Below, piece by piece: positions 33,021 to 40,973 of a stretch of DNA of 64,000 bases. The position numbers were made by a program, and so were the translations under genes. Numbering within the stretch: the first letter of the stretch is position 1; every line of letters begins with the position of its first letter. Source of the stretch: RECM01 sp047921215 (GTDB taxonomy: Bacteria; Bacteroidota; Rhodothermia; Balneolales; Cyclonatronaceae); assembly GCA_047921215.1 (NCBI GenBank), contig JBLRWO010000009.1, positions 1-64,000 on the forward strand, read 5' to 3'. The notes below the pieces were generated by a model. It was not told the DNA's origin, did no database searches, and saw only the letters and a program-made list of their open reading frames with translations.

Positions 33021-33500
33021 TTAGTTTGTCCGATAGCCGCCGCCCTGCCCGCCTGTCTTTGAAACAAGATGAACATCGGATATCCGGATCTGTTTGTCGA
33101 TCGATTTGCACATGTCGTAGATGGTGAGACATGCCATCGTAACCGCTGTAAGTGCCTCCATTTCCACACCAACCGGACCACCGGCCCGGGTATATGCCTG
33201 GATACTCATGAATCCCTGTTCTTCAGACGGCTCAAAGTCGAGCTGAATATCGGTAAGGGCGGTCGGGTAACAGTGAGGGAACAGTGAGCTGGTATTTTTT
33301 GCTGCCATCATGGCCGTAATACGAGCAGCTTCCTGCACATTGCCTTTTTTAATCTCATTATCCACGATTTTACGAATGGTTGCCGGCTGCATTTCAATTT
33401 TACCGAATGCCAGGGCCGTACGGCCGGATGCGGCATCAAGCCTTTCATCGCCGGGTTTAAGCGTCTCTTTCAGAAAATCTTCTTTTATGACTTCATCCAT
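33021..33500 (-). CDS. moaC: Cyclic pyranopterin monophosphate synthase MoaC, with His-to-Tyr change
   Basis: 159 residues with clear MoaC blocks: KGNVQEAARITAMMAAKNTSSLFP, GGPVGVEMEALTAVTMACLTIYDMCK and SDVHLVSKTGG. MoaC converts the 3',8-cyclo-GTP product of MoaA to cyclic pyranopterin monophosphate in molybdenum cofactor synthesis. The family motif P-x-C-H-P, whose His is an active-site residue, reads PHCYP here (TAC instead of CAC codon). The GVEMEAL glutamates and the YDMCK aspartate and lysine are kept. The protein may be impaired or specialised. No other molybdenum-cofactor gene is in the window. It lies between fabI (17-base gap) and ruvC (6-base gap). Confidence 0.85.
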   Translation of the reverse strand: MDEVIKEDFLKETLKPGDERLDAASGRTALAFGKIEMQPATIRKIVDNEIKKGNVQEAARITAMMAAKNTSSLFPHCYPTALTDIQLDFEPSEEQGFMSIQAYTRAGGPVGVEMEALTAVTMACLTIYDMCKSIDKQIRISDVHLVSKTGGQGGGYRTN

Positions 33501-33517
33501 TTTAATTATTCCGGTTA

Positions 33518-34363
33518 TTATTCGTCTTCTTTCGATGCATACAGCTCGACCAGATCATTCATCATCTCTTCGCTGATGCCATTGGTACTAAAACCGCCAT
33601 CGTGGAAGAGATTCTGCATGGTTACTTTACGGGTAAGATCAGAGAAAAGCGAAACGCAGTAATCGGCACAGTCGTCGGCCGATGGATTGCCCATCGGAGC
33701 CAGTTTTTCCGCGAAGGTGAACATGCTGTCGAAACCTTTTATGCCCGAACCTGCCGAAGTTTTGGTCGGGGCCTGCGAAACCGAATTCACACGGATGCCC
33801 CGGCCCGCCAGGCGGCTGCCATAATTGCGTGCAATGCTCTCGAGCAGAGCCTTGGCATCATTCATGTCTGAATATTTGGAGAATATACGCTGAGCACCGA
33901 TGTAGGTCAGGGCTACCACGCTGCCACCATCGTTCAGCACGTCGTTGGCCTGTGTGGCATAGTGCAACACCCTGTGCAGTGAAATGGCCGATATGTCAAG
34001 CGTCTGTGAAAGAAATGAATAATCGATGCTTTCGTACGGCAGTTTTTTGCGGATGTTGGGCGACATTCCAACGGCATGAAGAATAAAATCGATTTTGCCA
34101 AGCTTCTTAAGTACTTCCTTCATCAGCTTGTCAACATCCTGATCATCAGACACATCACACGGGATGACAGGAGCACCGATTTCTGCCGAAAGTTCCTCCA
34201 GTTTCCCCAGTCTCATGGCAATCGGGGCATTGGTCAGAGCCATTTCGGCACCTTCCCGGTGACATGCAAGCGCCACTCTCCAGGCGATGCTTCTATCGTC
34301 AAGCGCCCCGAAAATGAGGCCTTTTTTCCCTTTTAACAGACCGTAGCCGACATTTGAACTCAT
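33518..34363 (-). CDS. fabI: Enoyl-ACP reductase FabI
   Basis: 281 residues from ATG at 34363. This is an SDR fold with the atypical FabI nucleotide loop (GKKGLIFGALDDRSIAWRVALAC), DVSDDQDVDKLM, LHAVGMSPN and LTYIGAQRIFSKYSDMNDAKALLE. The last carries the Tyr-x6-Lys active site. RGIRVNSVSQAPTKTSAG and the C-terminal HDGGFSTNGI follow. It catalyses the last reduction of each fatty-acid elongation round. It opens the minus-strand run that continues with moaC and ruvCA. An in-frame TTG three codons upstream is less likely as start. Confidence 0.94.
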   Translation of the reverse strand: MSSNVGYGLLKGKKGLIFGALDDRSIAWRVALACHREGAEMALTNAPIAMRLGKLEELSAEIGAPVIPCDVSDDQDVDKLMKEVLKKLGKIDFILHAVGMSPNIRKKLPYESIDYSFLSQTLDISAISLHRVLHYATQANDVLNDGGSVVALTYIGAQRIFSKYSDMNDAKALLESIARNYGSRLAGRGIRVNSVSQAPTKTSAGSGIKGFDSMFTFAEKLAPMGNPSADDCADYCVSLFSDLTRKVTMQNLFHDGGFSTNGISEEMMNDLVELYASKEDE

Positions 34364-34550
34364 ATAATTCAATTAAACTTCAGATTAACAAGTGTTGTGA
34401 ATATAGAATTTTACTGATCAAGAATAGGCATTCCTGACCTAATTATCTATAAGATCACACAAGGTATACAATTCTCTGAAACTCATTATTGAAAAAGGGA
34501 ATTATTGTCCCTATTTTTACAGACTTTGCATCACACATTGAAAATGCTCC

Positions 34551-35894
34551 ATGTTCGACGATCTGTCATCCAAATTACAATCCGCGTTCAAGTCAATCTC
34601 AGGCCAGGCCAAGATCACCGAGATCAATATAGCCGAGACTGTGAGAGAGATCCGCCGTGCATTGCTGGATGCCGACGTGAACTACGATGTTGCCCGGGAA
34701 ATCACGCGCAGGGTGAAAGAAGAGGCAGAAAATTCGGACGTCCTGAACAGTGTTTCCCCCGGCCAGCAATTTACCAAAATCGTCTACGACGAACTTGTAC
34801 GCGTTCTCGGCGGGCAGCAGGAAGAGATCCGCTTCGCGAACGTGCCCCCAACCGTTATCCTGATTGCCGGTCTCCAGGGATCTGGTAAAACAACTTTTGC
34901 CGCCAAACTGGCCAAATACCTGAAGAGCCAGAAACATGTACCGATGCTCGCCGCCGCCGATGTTTACCGTCCGGCTGCCATCGACCAGCTCAAAACACTT
35001 GCTTCACAGATCGATGTACCCGTTTACTCCATCGAGGAGAAAGATGCGCTGAAAGTGGCCAAAGGCGCACTTGCAGAAGCCAGAAAACAAGCCTGTGATG
35101 TCCTCATCATTGATACGGCCGGCCGCCTGCACGTTGATGCCGAGATGATGAACGAGGTTTCCGAAATCAAAAAAGCGGTAAATCCGAACGAAATTTTATT
35201 CGTAGTCGACTCCATGACCGGCCAGGATGCCGTGAACACAGCCCGTGAGTTCAACCAGCGTCTCGATTTCGACGGTGTGGTGATGACCAAGCTAGACGGA
35301 GATACCCGCGGCGGTGCAGCTCTTTCTATTCGGACAGTGGTCGACAAACCCATCAAATTTGTGGGTACCGGAGAAAAAATGGATGCCATCTCACCGTTCT
35401 ACCCCGACAGGATGGCCCAGCGTATTCTGGGTATGGGCGATGTGGTATCACTTGTCGAAAAGGCACAGCAGGAATTTGACGAAGAGCAGGCCCGGAGCCT
35501 TCAGTCCAAAATACGCACCGACAAATTCAATCTCGACGATTTCTACAACCAGCTCCAGCAGGTTAAAAAACTCGGTTCCATGCAGGATATCGTCGGGATG
35601 ATTCCCGGCATGAACAACGCCCTGAAAGGTGTTGAGATCGAAGACGACGCGCTCAAACCCATCGAAGCCATCATCAGTTCGATGACCCCCGGCGAAAAAG
35701 AATCCCCCCATATTATCAATGCCAGCCGAAAACGCCGCATTGCAAAGGGTTCGGGCACAACTGTCAGGGAAGTAAACGATTTGCTCCGCCAGTTCGAGCA
35801 GATGAAGAAGATGATGAAGACCATGACCAAAATGAACAAAATGGGCAGGGCTGTACAAGGCCTCAAGAATATATATGCACAAAAAAAACCATAA
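34551..35894 (+). CDS. ffh: Signal recognition particle protein Ffh
   Basis: 447 residues. They comprise an N domain (MFDDLSSKLQSAFKSISGQAKI), a G domain with P-loop GLQGSGKTTFAAKLA, DVYRPAAIDQL, IDTAGRLHVDAEMM, TKLDGDTRGGAALS and GTGEKMDAISPF, and a Met-rich M domain for signal-peptide and 4.5S RNA binding (QMKKMMKTMTKMNKMG). It targets nascent membrane proteins to FtsY at the inner membrane. It is the first gene of the ffh-rpsP-rimM-trmD-rplS operon. A 178-base gap separates it from the divergent fabI. Confidence 0.97.
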   Translation: MFDDLSSKLQSAFKSISGQAKITEINIAETVREIRRALLDADVNYDVAREITRRVKEEAENSDVLNSVSPGQQFTKIVYDELVRVLGGQQEEIRFANVPPTVILIAGLQGSGKTTFAAKLAKYLKSQKHVPMLAAADVYRPAAIDQLKTLASQIDVPVYSIEEKDALKVAKGALAEARKQACDVLIIDTAGRLHVDAEMMNEVSEIKKAVNPNEILFVVDSMTGQDAVNTAREFNQRLDFDGVVMTKLDGDTRGGAALSIRTVVDKPIKFVGTGEKMDAISPFYPDRMAQRILGMGDVVSLVEKAQQEFDEEQARSLQSKIRTDKFNLDDFYNQLQQVKKLGSMQDIVGMIPGMNNALKGVEIEDDALKPIEAIISSMTPGEKESPHIINASRKRRIAKGSGTTVREVNDLLRQFEQMKKMMKTMTKMNKMGRAVQGLKNIYAQKKP

Positions 35895-35927
35895 ACCGAA
35901 ACCAATAAGTATGATCAGGAGTTTAAC

Positions 35928-36692
35928 GTGGTTAAGCTGAGACTACAGCGACACGGACGTAAAAGGCTGCCCTACTATCATGTAGTGGCTACCGATATCC
36001 GAAACAAACGCGACGGCAGAATTATCGAAGATCTGGGCCGTTACAACCCGGTTTCAACACCGGTAATGGTCGATCTGAAAACCGACCGAATTATTCATTG
36101 GCTGCAAACCGGTGCTCAACCCACCGACACCGTGCGCAACCTTCTCAAAAAAGAGGGCATCTTCTACCGCCTTCATCTGCTGAGATGGAATAAATCGGAA
36201 GAGGAAATCGAGACGACCATTTCAGAATGGAAAACAGAGAAATCTGCCCTTAAATCTGACGAAACCGGTACAAAAGACCGTAAAGCTGCCCAGGTGAAAG
36301 CCGAAGAGGAAGCCTACAAGAAAGCTCAGGCTAAAAAAGCAGAAGAAGCAGCTGTAAAGGCTAAAGAAGCGGAGAAAGCCAAAGCTGAAAAGGCTGCCAT
36401 TGCAGAAGCGGAGGAAGCTGCTGCCGAAGCCGCAGAGTCCAGCGCTGAAACAGCCGAAGCTACCGGTGGAGAAGAAACTGCTGAAACCGGTGAAGCACCG
36501 GCAGAAGAGGTTACTGCTGAAGCATCAGCCGAAACCAAAGCAAAAGCTGAAGAGTCGAAGCAGGAAGCCAAAGCCGACGACAAAAAGGCCGAAACTGCTG
36601 CCGAAACTACCGAAGCACCCGTCGAAGAGGCCAAATCTGAAGCCGACGAAACCTCAGCCGACACCGAAAAAAAGGATAAAGAGGAGAAGTAA
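35928..36692 (+). CDS. rpsP: 30S ribosomal protein S16 with a very long low-complexity C-terminal tail
   Basis: GTG at 35928, preceded by AGGAG, starts a 254-residue protein. Residues 1-87 are standard S16: VKLRLQRHGRKRLPYYHVVA, RRDGR-like KRDGRIIEDLGRYNP, then IHWLQTGAQPTDTVRNLLKKEGI. The remaining ~165 residues are a tail rich in Ala, Glu and Lys that first forms a charged helix (KAEEEAYKKAQAKKAEEAAV) and then a more acidic, Thr/Ser-rich end. Typical S16 has 80-95 residues; modest tails occur in the FCB group. The tail keeps frame throughout and stops just before rimM, so it is real coding sequence. Position in the operon is canonical. Confidence 0.94.
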   Translation: MVKLRLQRHGRKRLPYYHVVATDIRNKRDGRIIEDLGRYNPVSTPVMVDLKTDRIIHWLQTGAQPTDTVRNLLKKEGIFYRLHLLRWNKSEEEIETTISEWKTEKSALKSDETGTKDRKAAQVKAEEEAYKKAQAKKAEEAAVKAKEAEKAKAEKAAIAEAEEAAAEAAESSAETAEATGGEETAETGEAPAEEVTAEASAETKAKAEESKQEAKADDKKAETAAETTEAPVEEAKSEADETSADTEKKDKEEK

Positions 36693-36730
36693 TCTCCTCC
36701 CCCTTACCTTTACATCCGGAAAGCCGGGTT

Positions 36731-37258
36731 TTGACAAAAGACTCAAACTACAACACCGCCGGTAGAATCATCCGTGTTCACGGAACGGCCGGTATGGTTG
36801 TTTTTGAATCTGAATCGGTCATACCCGAAACCGGCAATCTATTTCTTGTTGAACAGTCCGAAGGGGACATGAGGCCCTACCGGGCTGAAAAAGCCTCACC
36901 TGCCGGTAAAGCAGGCAGGCACCTGTTCTTTCTCAAGTTTGTTGATATCGACAACCGTTCCGCTGCAGAAGCACTGAAAGGATTCAGGGTTTTTGAGAAC
37001 CCGGGGTCTGCATATTCACGCATACCGGCTGATGAACCAGCCGGAACAGACCTCACCGGTTACACGGTAACTGATGCCGGATCGCGACTCGAGGGATATG
37101 TGTCGGAAGTGATCGACAACCCGGCTCACCCGCTGTTGCAGGTGCAGTTCGACTCGGCACTGATCCTCGTTCCCCTTGTGGATGCCTATATTACCGGCAT
37201 CGACCATAAAAACAGCCGGATTACCGCACGTAACCTGGAAATGTTCACCGACCTCTGA
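36731..37258 (+). CDS. rimM: Ribosome maturation factor RimM
   Basis: 175 residues from TTG at 36731. An N-terminal beta-barrel part reads GRIIRVHGTAGMVVFESES, FLKFVDIDNRSAAEALKGF and RVFEN. A PRC-barrel follows with LTGYTVTDAGSRLEGYVSEV, LLQVQFDSALILVPLVDAYI and a late ITARNLEMFTDL. It assists 30S head assembly around S19. It is divergent from the E. coli sequence but its place between rpsP and trmD supports the call. The usual GRI...GxxG start is slightly altered (VHGTAGMV). Confidence 0.9.
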   Translation: MTKDSNYNTAGRIIRVHGTAGMVVFESESVIPETGNLFLVEQSEGDMRPYRAEKASPAGKAGRHLFFLKFVDIDNRSAAEALKGFRVFENPGSAYSRIPADEPAGTDLTGYTVTDAGSRLEGYVSEVIDNPAHPLLQVQFDSALILVPLVDAYITGIDHKNSRITARNLEMFTDL

Positions 37259-37264
37259 TCTGCC

Positions 37265-37966
37265 ATGCTGCGCATCGACCTCATATCTGCCGTGCCCGAC
37301 CTGCTGGGTAACCCGATTAGTCACAGCATCGTTAAGATAGCCCGCGAAAAAGGCCTCCTGGATGTTCACATCCATAACCTGCGCGACTACTCAACCGACA
37401 GGCACCGCAAGATCGACGACTACCCCTATGGCGGTGGTGCCGGAATGGTAATCACACCCCAGCCCGTGTTCGACTGTATCGAAAATCTGACCTCGGAACG
37501 CTCGTATGACGAAATCATCTTCATGAGCCCCGATGGTATCGCCTTCGATCAGAAGCAGGCCAACAACCTGTCGCTAAAGAAGAACATTATCATCCTCTGC
37601 GGCCATTATAAAGGCATCGATCAGCGAATCCGGGATGTACTCATAACACGCGAATTCAGTATCGGTGATGTTGTACTCTCCGGTGGCGAACTGCCCGCCC
37701 TCATGGTTGTGGATGCGGTTGCAAGGCTTCTGCCTGGTGTTTTGGGTGATGCGGAAAGTGCTCTCTCCGATTCTTTCCAGGACGATTTACTTGACAGCCC
37801 GGTTTATACCAGGCCGGCTGATTTCAGAGGATACAAAGTTCCCGGCGTACTAACTTCAGGCGATCATGAAAAAGTACAAGTGTGGCGCAAACAACAGGCG
37901 GTCGATAAAACCAGACAACTGAGACCCGATATTTACAACGAATATTTAAAAAAAAACGACGAATAG
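37265..37966 (+). CDS. trmD: tRNA (guanine37-N1)-methyltransferase TrmD
   Basis: 233 residues. The trefoil-knot SAM-binding features are DDYPYGGGAGMVI, IFMSPDGIAFDQKQAN, IILCGHYKGIDQRIRD and SIGDVVLSGGELPALMVVDAVARLLPGVLG. A C-terminal domain with YTRPADFRGYKVPGVLTSGDH follows. It methylates N1 of G37 in tRNAs to prevent frameshifting. It starts 6 bases after rimM and precedes rplS by 39 bases. Confidence 0.97.
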   Translation: MLRIDLISAVPDLLGNPISHSIVKIAREKGLLDVHIHNLRDYSTDRHRKIDDYPYGGGAGMVITPQPVFDCIENLTSERSYDEIIFMSPDGIAFDQKQANNLSLKKNIIILCGHYKGIDQRIRDVLITREFSIGDVVLSGGELPALMVVDAVARLLPGVLGDAESALSDSFQDDLLDSPVYTRPADFRGYKVPGVLTSGDHEKVQVWRKQQAVDKTRQLRPDIYNEYLKKNDE

Positions 37967-38005
37967 TCAGAACAACCAAAAGCCGACAGGCAAAGCGATA
38001 AAATC

Positions 38006-38353
38006 ATGGATAAGCTCAATCTTGTAGAACAAACCCAGGTACACGACAACGTGGCCAAATTCGCCCCCGGCGATACTGTGAATGTACACTACCGTGTAAA
38101 AGAGGGCGACAAAGAACGCATCCAGCAATACGAAGGCGTAGTTATAGCCGACCGTGGCGCCGGAGCCAACAAAACGTTTACCGTTCGCAAAATTTCGAAC
38201 AACGTGGGCGTTGAGCGTATCTTCCCGCTCTATTCCACCTCCATTGCCAAAATCGAAGTAAAGAAAAGAGGCAAGGTCCGGCGCAGCAAACTGTTCTATC
38301 TGCGTGAATTAAAAGGAAAAGCCGCAAGAATCAAAGAAAAAGCACGCAGCTGA
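38006..38353 (+). CDS. rplS: 50S ribosomal protein L19
   Basis: 115 residues, the usual size. Family segments are FAPGDTVNVHYRVKEGDKERIQQYEGVVI, seen as a strand pair, FTVRKISNNVGVERIFPLYS and KIEVKKRGKVRRSKLFYLRELKGKAARIKE. It lies at the 30S-50S interface. It is the last gene of the ffh operon; a clear terminator stands 207 bases after its stop. Confidence 0.97.
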   Translation: MDKLNLVEQTQVHDNVAKFAPGDTVNVHYRVKEGDKERIQQYEGVVIADRGAGANKTFTVRKISNNVGVERIFPLYSTSIAKIEVKKRGKVRRSKLFYLRELKGKAARIKEKARS

Positions 38354-38559
38354 TATTTGGGTACGAAATTCGGACTAGTCGGTAATCCGTATCAGGGCAA
38401 GGCTTTCGGACTGAATGCCTTCGATCTTTTCTTTCCGGCTTGACCACAATACAGATCATCAAGTGTATTATGATCTTTCTGCTTTTTTAAGTTTAATAAT
38501 GCTTTAATCCATTCTTAACCAGTTTTTACTAATATTTGGTATTGCAGCGATCAATACAT

Positions 38560-38596
38560 GCGGTTCATATTCAGTATATGAACCGCTTTTTTTTTT
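38560..38596 (+). terminator. Intrinsic terminator for the ffh-rplS operon
   Basis: GCGGTTCATAT (38560-38570) and ATATGAACCGC (38576-38586) form a perfect 11-bp stem around TCAGT, followed by T10. It separates the translation operon from the convergent minus-strand gene. Confidence 0.92.
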
Positions 38597-38641
38597 ACAA
38601 ATCAACTTAGCCAGCTTCATTTCAACAAAAATCGGCAAGAA

Positions 38642-39412
38642 TCAGTCTTCATATCTTTGCGGATGTCTCCTCAACAGGCTTCGATACTGTAGTACACAAA
38701 ACAGTTCCCTGTCGAGCATCTCACTCACTACTTCGGCCCCTCCGATTGTAAGGTGTATCACACCATAATCACAACCTGATTTGACGATTCTTGATGGTAT
38801 CTTGAGCCCATCAAACAATTCATAACCTGAATATGTGTACACGAATGTGCATCTGCCGCCCATTAGAGGTATATAGTAGTTTACTGTTGCTTTAACAGGC
38901 AGAAAGCTCTCCCGTTGGTAATCAACCGTCCAGCTTATGCCGTCGGAATCGTTCATTTGCAGCTGCCAGTTTCCGGTTTCCGGATTGACATGTGCTGAAT
39001 CAGCCGCTATAAAATTCAGAAATGGAATAACATCAAAATTTCTTTCTGCCACCGATCCCATATAGACAAGATTACTCAGACCGGGCTGGTCTACAAATCG
39101 CTGAACCGGAGACCTGCCGACAGCAAGCAGACTGTCGTTATAGTAAAATACAGTTAGCCGGTAATCATCAATGGCTCTGAACTCTTCGAAACTTCCGGAT
39201 ATTTCCACCTCTTCACTTCCTGCAGCCAGATAATCGAAATTCCCGTAAATGAAGAGCTGTTTGGGGGGCGAATTATCGTCGTATCCAATTGCATCAAGAT
39301 ATTTCGATAGTATTTGCTTTGATGGAACGGTTGTTTGTGAATGCACTTTAACACATATACCCAGCAGACAGATATTCAGGCTTAGTACAAATCTTATATA
39401 CCTTGATGTCAT
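38642..39412 (-). CDS. Exported protein, possibly LolA-like fold, function unknown
   Basis: 256 residues with a signal peptide (FVLSLNICLLGICVKVHSQ). The mature part begins with a helix KQILSKYLDAIGYDD, a common opening of LolA/LolB-like exported proteins (helix, then a twisted antiparallel sheet). It continues with beta strands such as FIYGNFDYLAAGSEEVEISGSF, seen as two strands, YRLTVFYYNDSLLAV and WQLQMNDSDGISWTVDY. The fold guess is inferred from that pattern. It is divergent from the Cys-rich peptide gene, sharing a 217-base AT-rich control region with it, and so may belong to the same locus. No specific function can be given. Confidence 0.6.
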   Translation of the reverse strand: MTSRYIRFVLSLNICLLGICVKVHSQTTVPSKQILSKYLDAIGYDDNSPPKQLFIYGNFDYLAAGSEEVEISGSFEEFRAIDDYRLTVFYYNDSLLAVGRSPVQRFVDQPGLSNLVYMGSVAERNFDVIPFLNFIAADSAHVNPETGNWQLQMNDSDGISWTVDYQRESFLPVKATVNYYIPLMGGRCTFVYTYSGYELFDGLKIPSRIVKSGCDYGVIHLTIGGAEVVSEMLDRELFCVLQYRSLLRRHPQRYED

Positions 39413-39545
39413 TTTTTGAAATTCGTTTCCTGAATATTAAATGTCGGTGATATGTTTGCTCCCTTAAATGCTAAAAATTAAATATCAAGAACTGTTTATT
39501 AATTATGCTATTTATATTTAAGAAATAGATATTATTTAGATTGAC

Positions 39546-39566
39546 TATAATATATATATATATATT
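39546..39566. repeat. (TA)n dinucleotide tract in shared promoter region
   Basis: An alternating TA run of about 15-20 bases lies about 65-85 bases upstream of the Cys-rich peptide start, within the divergent control region. A length-variable tract at this position could affect promoter strength, but no -33/-7 pair is convincingly built around it. Confidence 0.5.
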
Positions 39567-39629
39567 CGCTGCAATGTCAAACGACATGATTGTTTGTATA
39601 TCTAAAAACCTTAACATAATTAAACAGAT

Positions 39630-39875
39630 ATGAAAATAATCTCCGTTCTAATTCTAAGCTTGAGTCTGCTTATGCTTTCAGCTTTTTTAAGTGGAACTGG
39701 GCAATTTAAACCAATGGAATGTTCGGCATTTAGCCCAAACAGGTGCGTTGATGAATTATCAGGGGGGTGTCCTAATGGAACTATTTATACATTTTCCTGT
39801 GCCTCCGATATTTGCGGTAATCAAACCACTCCTCAATGTCTTATTTGTGTAACAACAGATCCCGGGGAAAACTAA
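39630..39875 (+). CDS. Short Cys-rich exported peptide (81 aa)
   Basis: An 81-residue peptide with a hydrophobic signal (MKIISVLILSLSLLMLSAFL). The mature part of about 55 residues has seven cysteines at 31, 39, 47, 57, 62, 70 and 73, including the close pair CLIC near the end. It shares with the 68-residue peptide at 5297-5503 the size, the MKI- start, the high cysteine and Ser/Thr/Asn content and a propeller gene next downstream. The sequences do not align well beyond that. It is followed by a hairpin-T-run before the propeller gene, so it may be made in excess over it. Function unknown. Confidence 0.7.
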   Translation: MKIISVLILSLSLLMLSAFLSGTGQFKPMECSAFSPNRCVDELSGGCPNGTIYTFSCASDICGNQTTPQCLICVTTDPGEN

Positions 39876-39934
39876 AATCCTAAATAACATGCTAATAGTT
39901 CGACATTCAATTACCTACTGTTAAGAAAAAAAAG

Positions 39935-39974
39935 TGGCAAATATCAGTTTATTGGGCTGATTTTTGCCATTTTT
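39935..39974 (+). terminator. Hairpin with T-run between peptide and propeller genes (terminator or attenuator)
   Basis: TGGCAAATATCAG (39935-39947) pairs with CTGATTTTTGCCA (39957-39969), 12 of 13 positions matching, followed by T5. It lies 60 bases after the peptide stop and ends 18 bases before the propeller ATG. It would cut most transcripts after the peptide, giving unequal expression of the two genes. Confidence 0.7.
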
Positions 39975-39991
39975 AACTCCCGTATCATAAT

Positions 39992-40933
39992 ATGAAAACC
40001 ATCTGCACCGTATTATTTCTTTTATTCTTCTCTGATCTTTCTGCCCAGAAATTGTCATTCATCACAGATTTTGGAAACCATTCGAATCCTGAATTATTTG
40101 AATTCGCGGCCATCAGCGACATCAGCACTGTAAATAAGGAACTATTTGTACTTGATCCTGTTCTCGGGCATATTCATCTCCTTAAATTCAAAGAAGATGT
40201 CGTACAAAGATATGGCAATATCAAAATCCCGGCGGGCAGGGGGCCCGGCGAGTTACAGAATCTTTCCAATCTAGCCGTTTCTGAACACCACATTGCCATA
40301 TCGGACGCTAGAAATCATAAAATCGTACTACTCGACCGTGAAGGGGGCCTCATTTCTGAATTTGTGACCAGATTCAGGCCAACCCGGCTTTATTTTCACA
40401 ACGAAAGACTGCTTGTTTCCGGATTCTGGCCGACTCTGCGGGGTGATATTGTCCATGTTTTTGACCTACAGGGCGAGCTGGTCCGGAATTTTGTGCCCAA
40501 GCCCGATAATTGGATTCAGGTGGCACAGACCGGTAATTTTGAGCGCCTGCTGTCTTCTGAGGATTTCCTGTATGTCAGTTATCCAAGTCCGATGAGAATC
40601 GAAAAGTATGACTGGTCTGGAGCGCTGTCCGGCAGTTTCACAGATCCGAATACAGGTGGAGATATCGTGAAGGACGGGGATCTCCATTTAATTGAAACCA
40701 GAATCGTTGATCTGGTTTGGAAGGACCATTCACTTCTGGCGCTTGTAATCCATGGCGACAGGTATTCTATTGATCTGTTTGATACCGATCTGAAGCATCT
40801 GAAATCTGTTCCGGTAAAACCGGTGAATTCAGATCACATCAGTTTCCTCAGAATGCTTGGGAGTGATCATGTGGTAATCAGGCAGATTGAGCCCGTTCAC
40901 CATATTCAGATTTACAGGCTTGAGACCAACTGA
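39992..40933 (+). CDS. Six-bladed beta-propeller exported protein (GRGPGE type)
   Basis: 313 residues with a cleavable signal peptide (ICTVLFLLFFSDLSAQ) and no lipobox. Repeated four-stranded blades are visible. The landmark motif PAGRGPGELQNLSNLAVSEHH lies near residue 80, followed by blades with IAISDARNHKIVLLDREGGLI and HVFDLQGELVRNF. It corresponds to the propeller lipoprotein at 4192-5307, which shares GRGPGE and the I-x-I/V-x-D strand pattern, but is secreted rather than lipidated and about 60 residues shorter. The partner is likely the Cys-rich peptide encoded upstream. GC content is higher than in the first locus. Confidence 0.78.
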   Translation: MKTICTVLFLLFFSDLSAQKLSFITDFGNHSNPELFEFAAISDISTVNKELFVLDPVLGHIHLLKFKEDVVQRYGNIKIPAGRGPGELQNLSNLAVSEHHIAISDARNHKIVLLDREGGLISEFVTRFRPTRLYFHNERLLVSGFWPTLRGDIVHVFDLQGELVRNFVPKPDNWIQVAQTGNFERLLSSEDFLYVSYPSPMRIEKYDWSGALSGSFTDPNTGGDIVKDGDLHLIETRIVDLVWKDHSLLALVIHGDRYSIDLFDTDLKHLKSVPVKPVNSDHISFLRMLGSDHVVIRQIEPVHHIQIYRLETN

Positions 40934-40973
40934 AATTTGTTTCTGAATTGATGTTAACCGAACTCGGGAGGCT

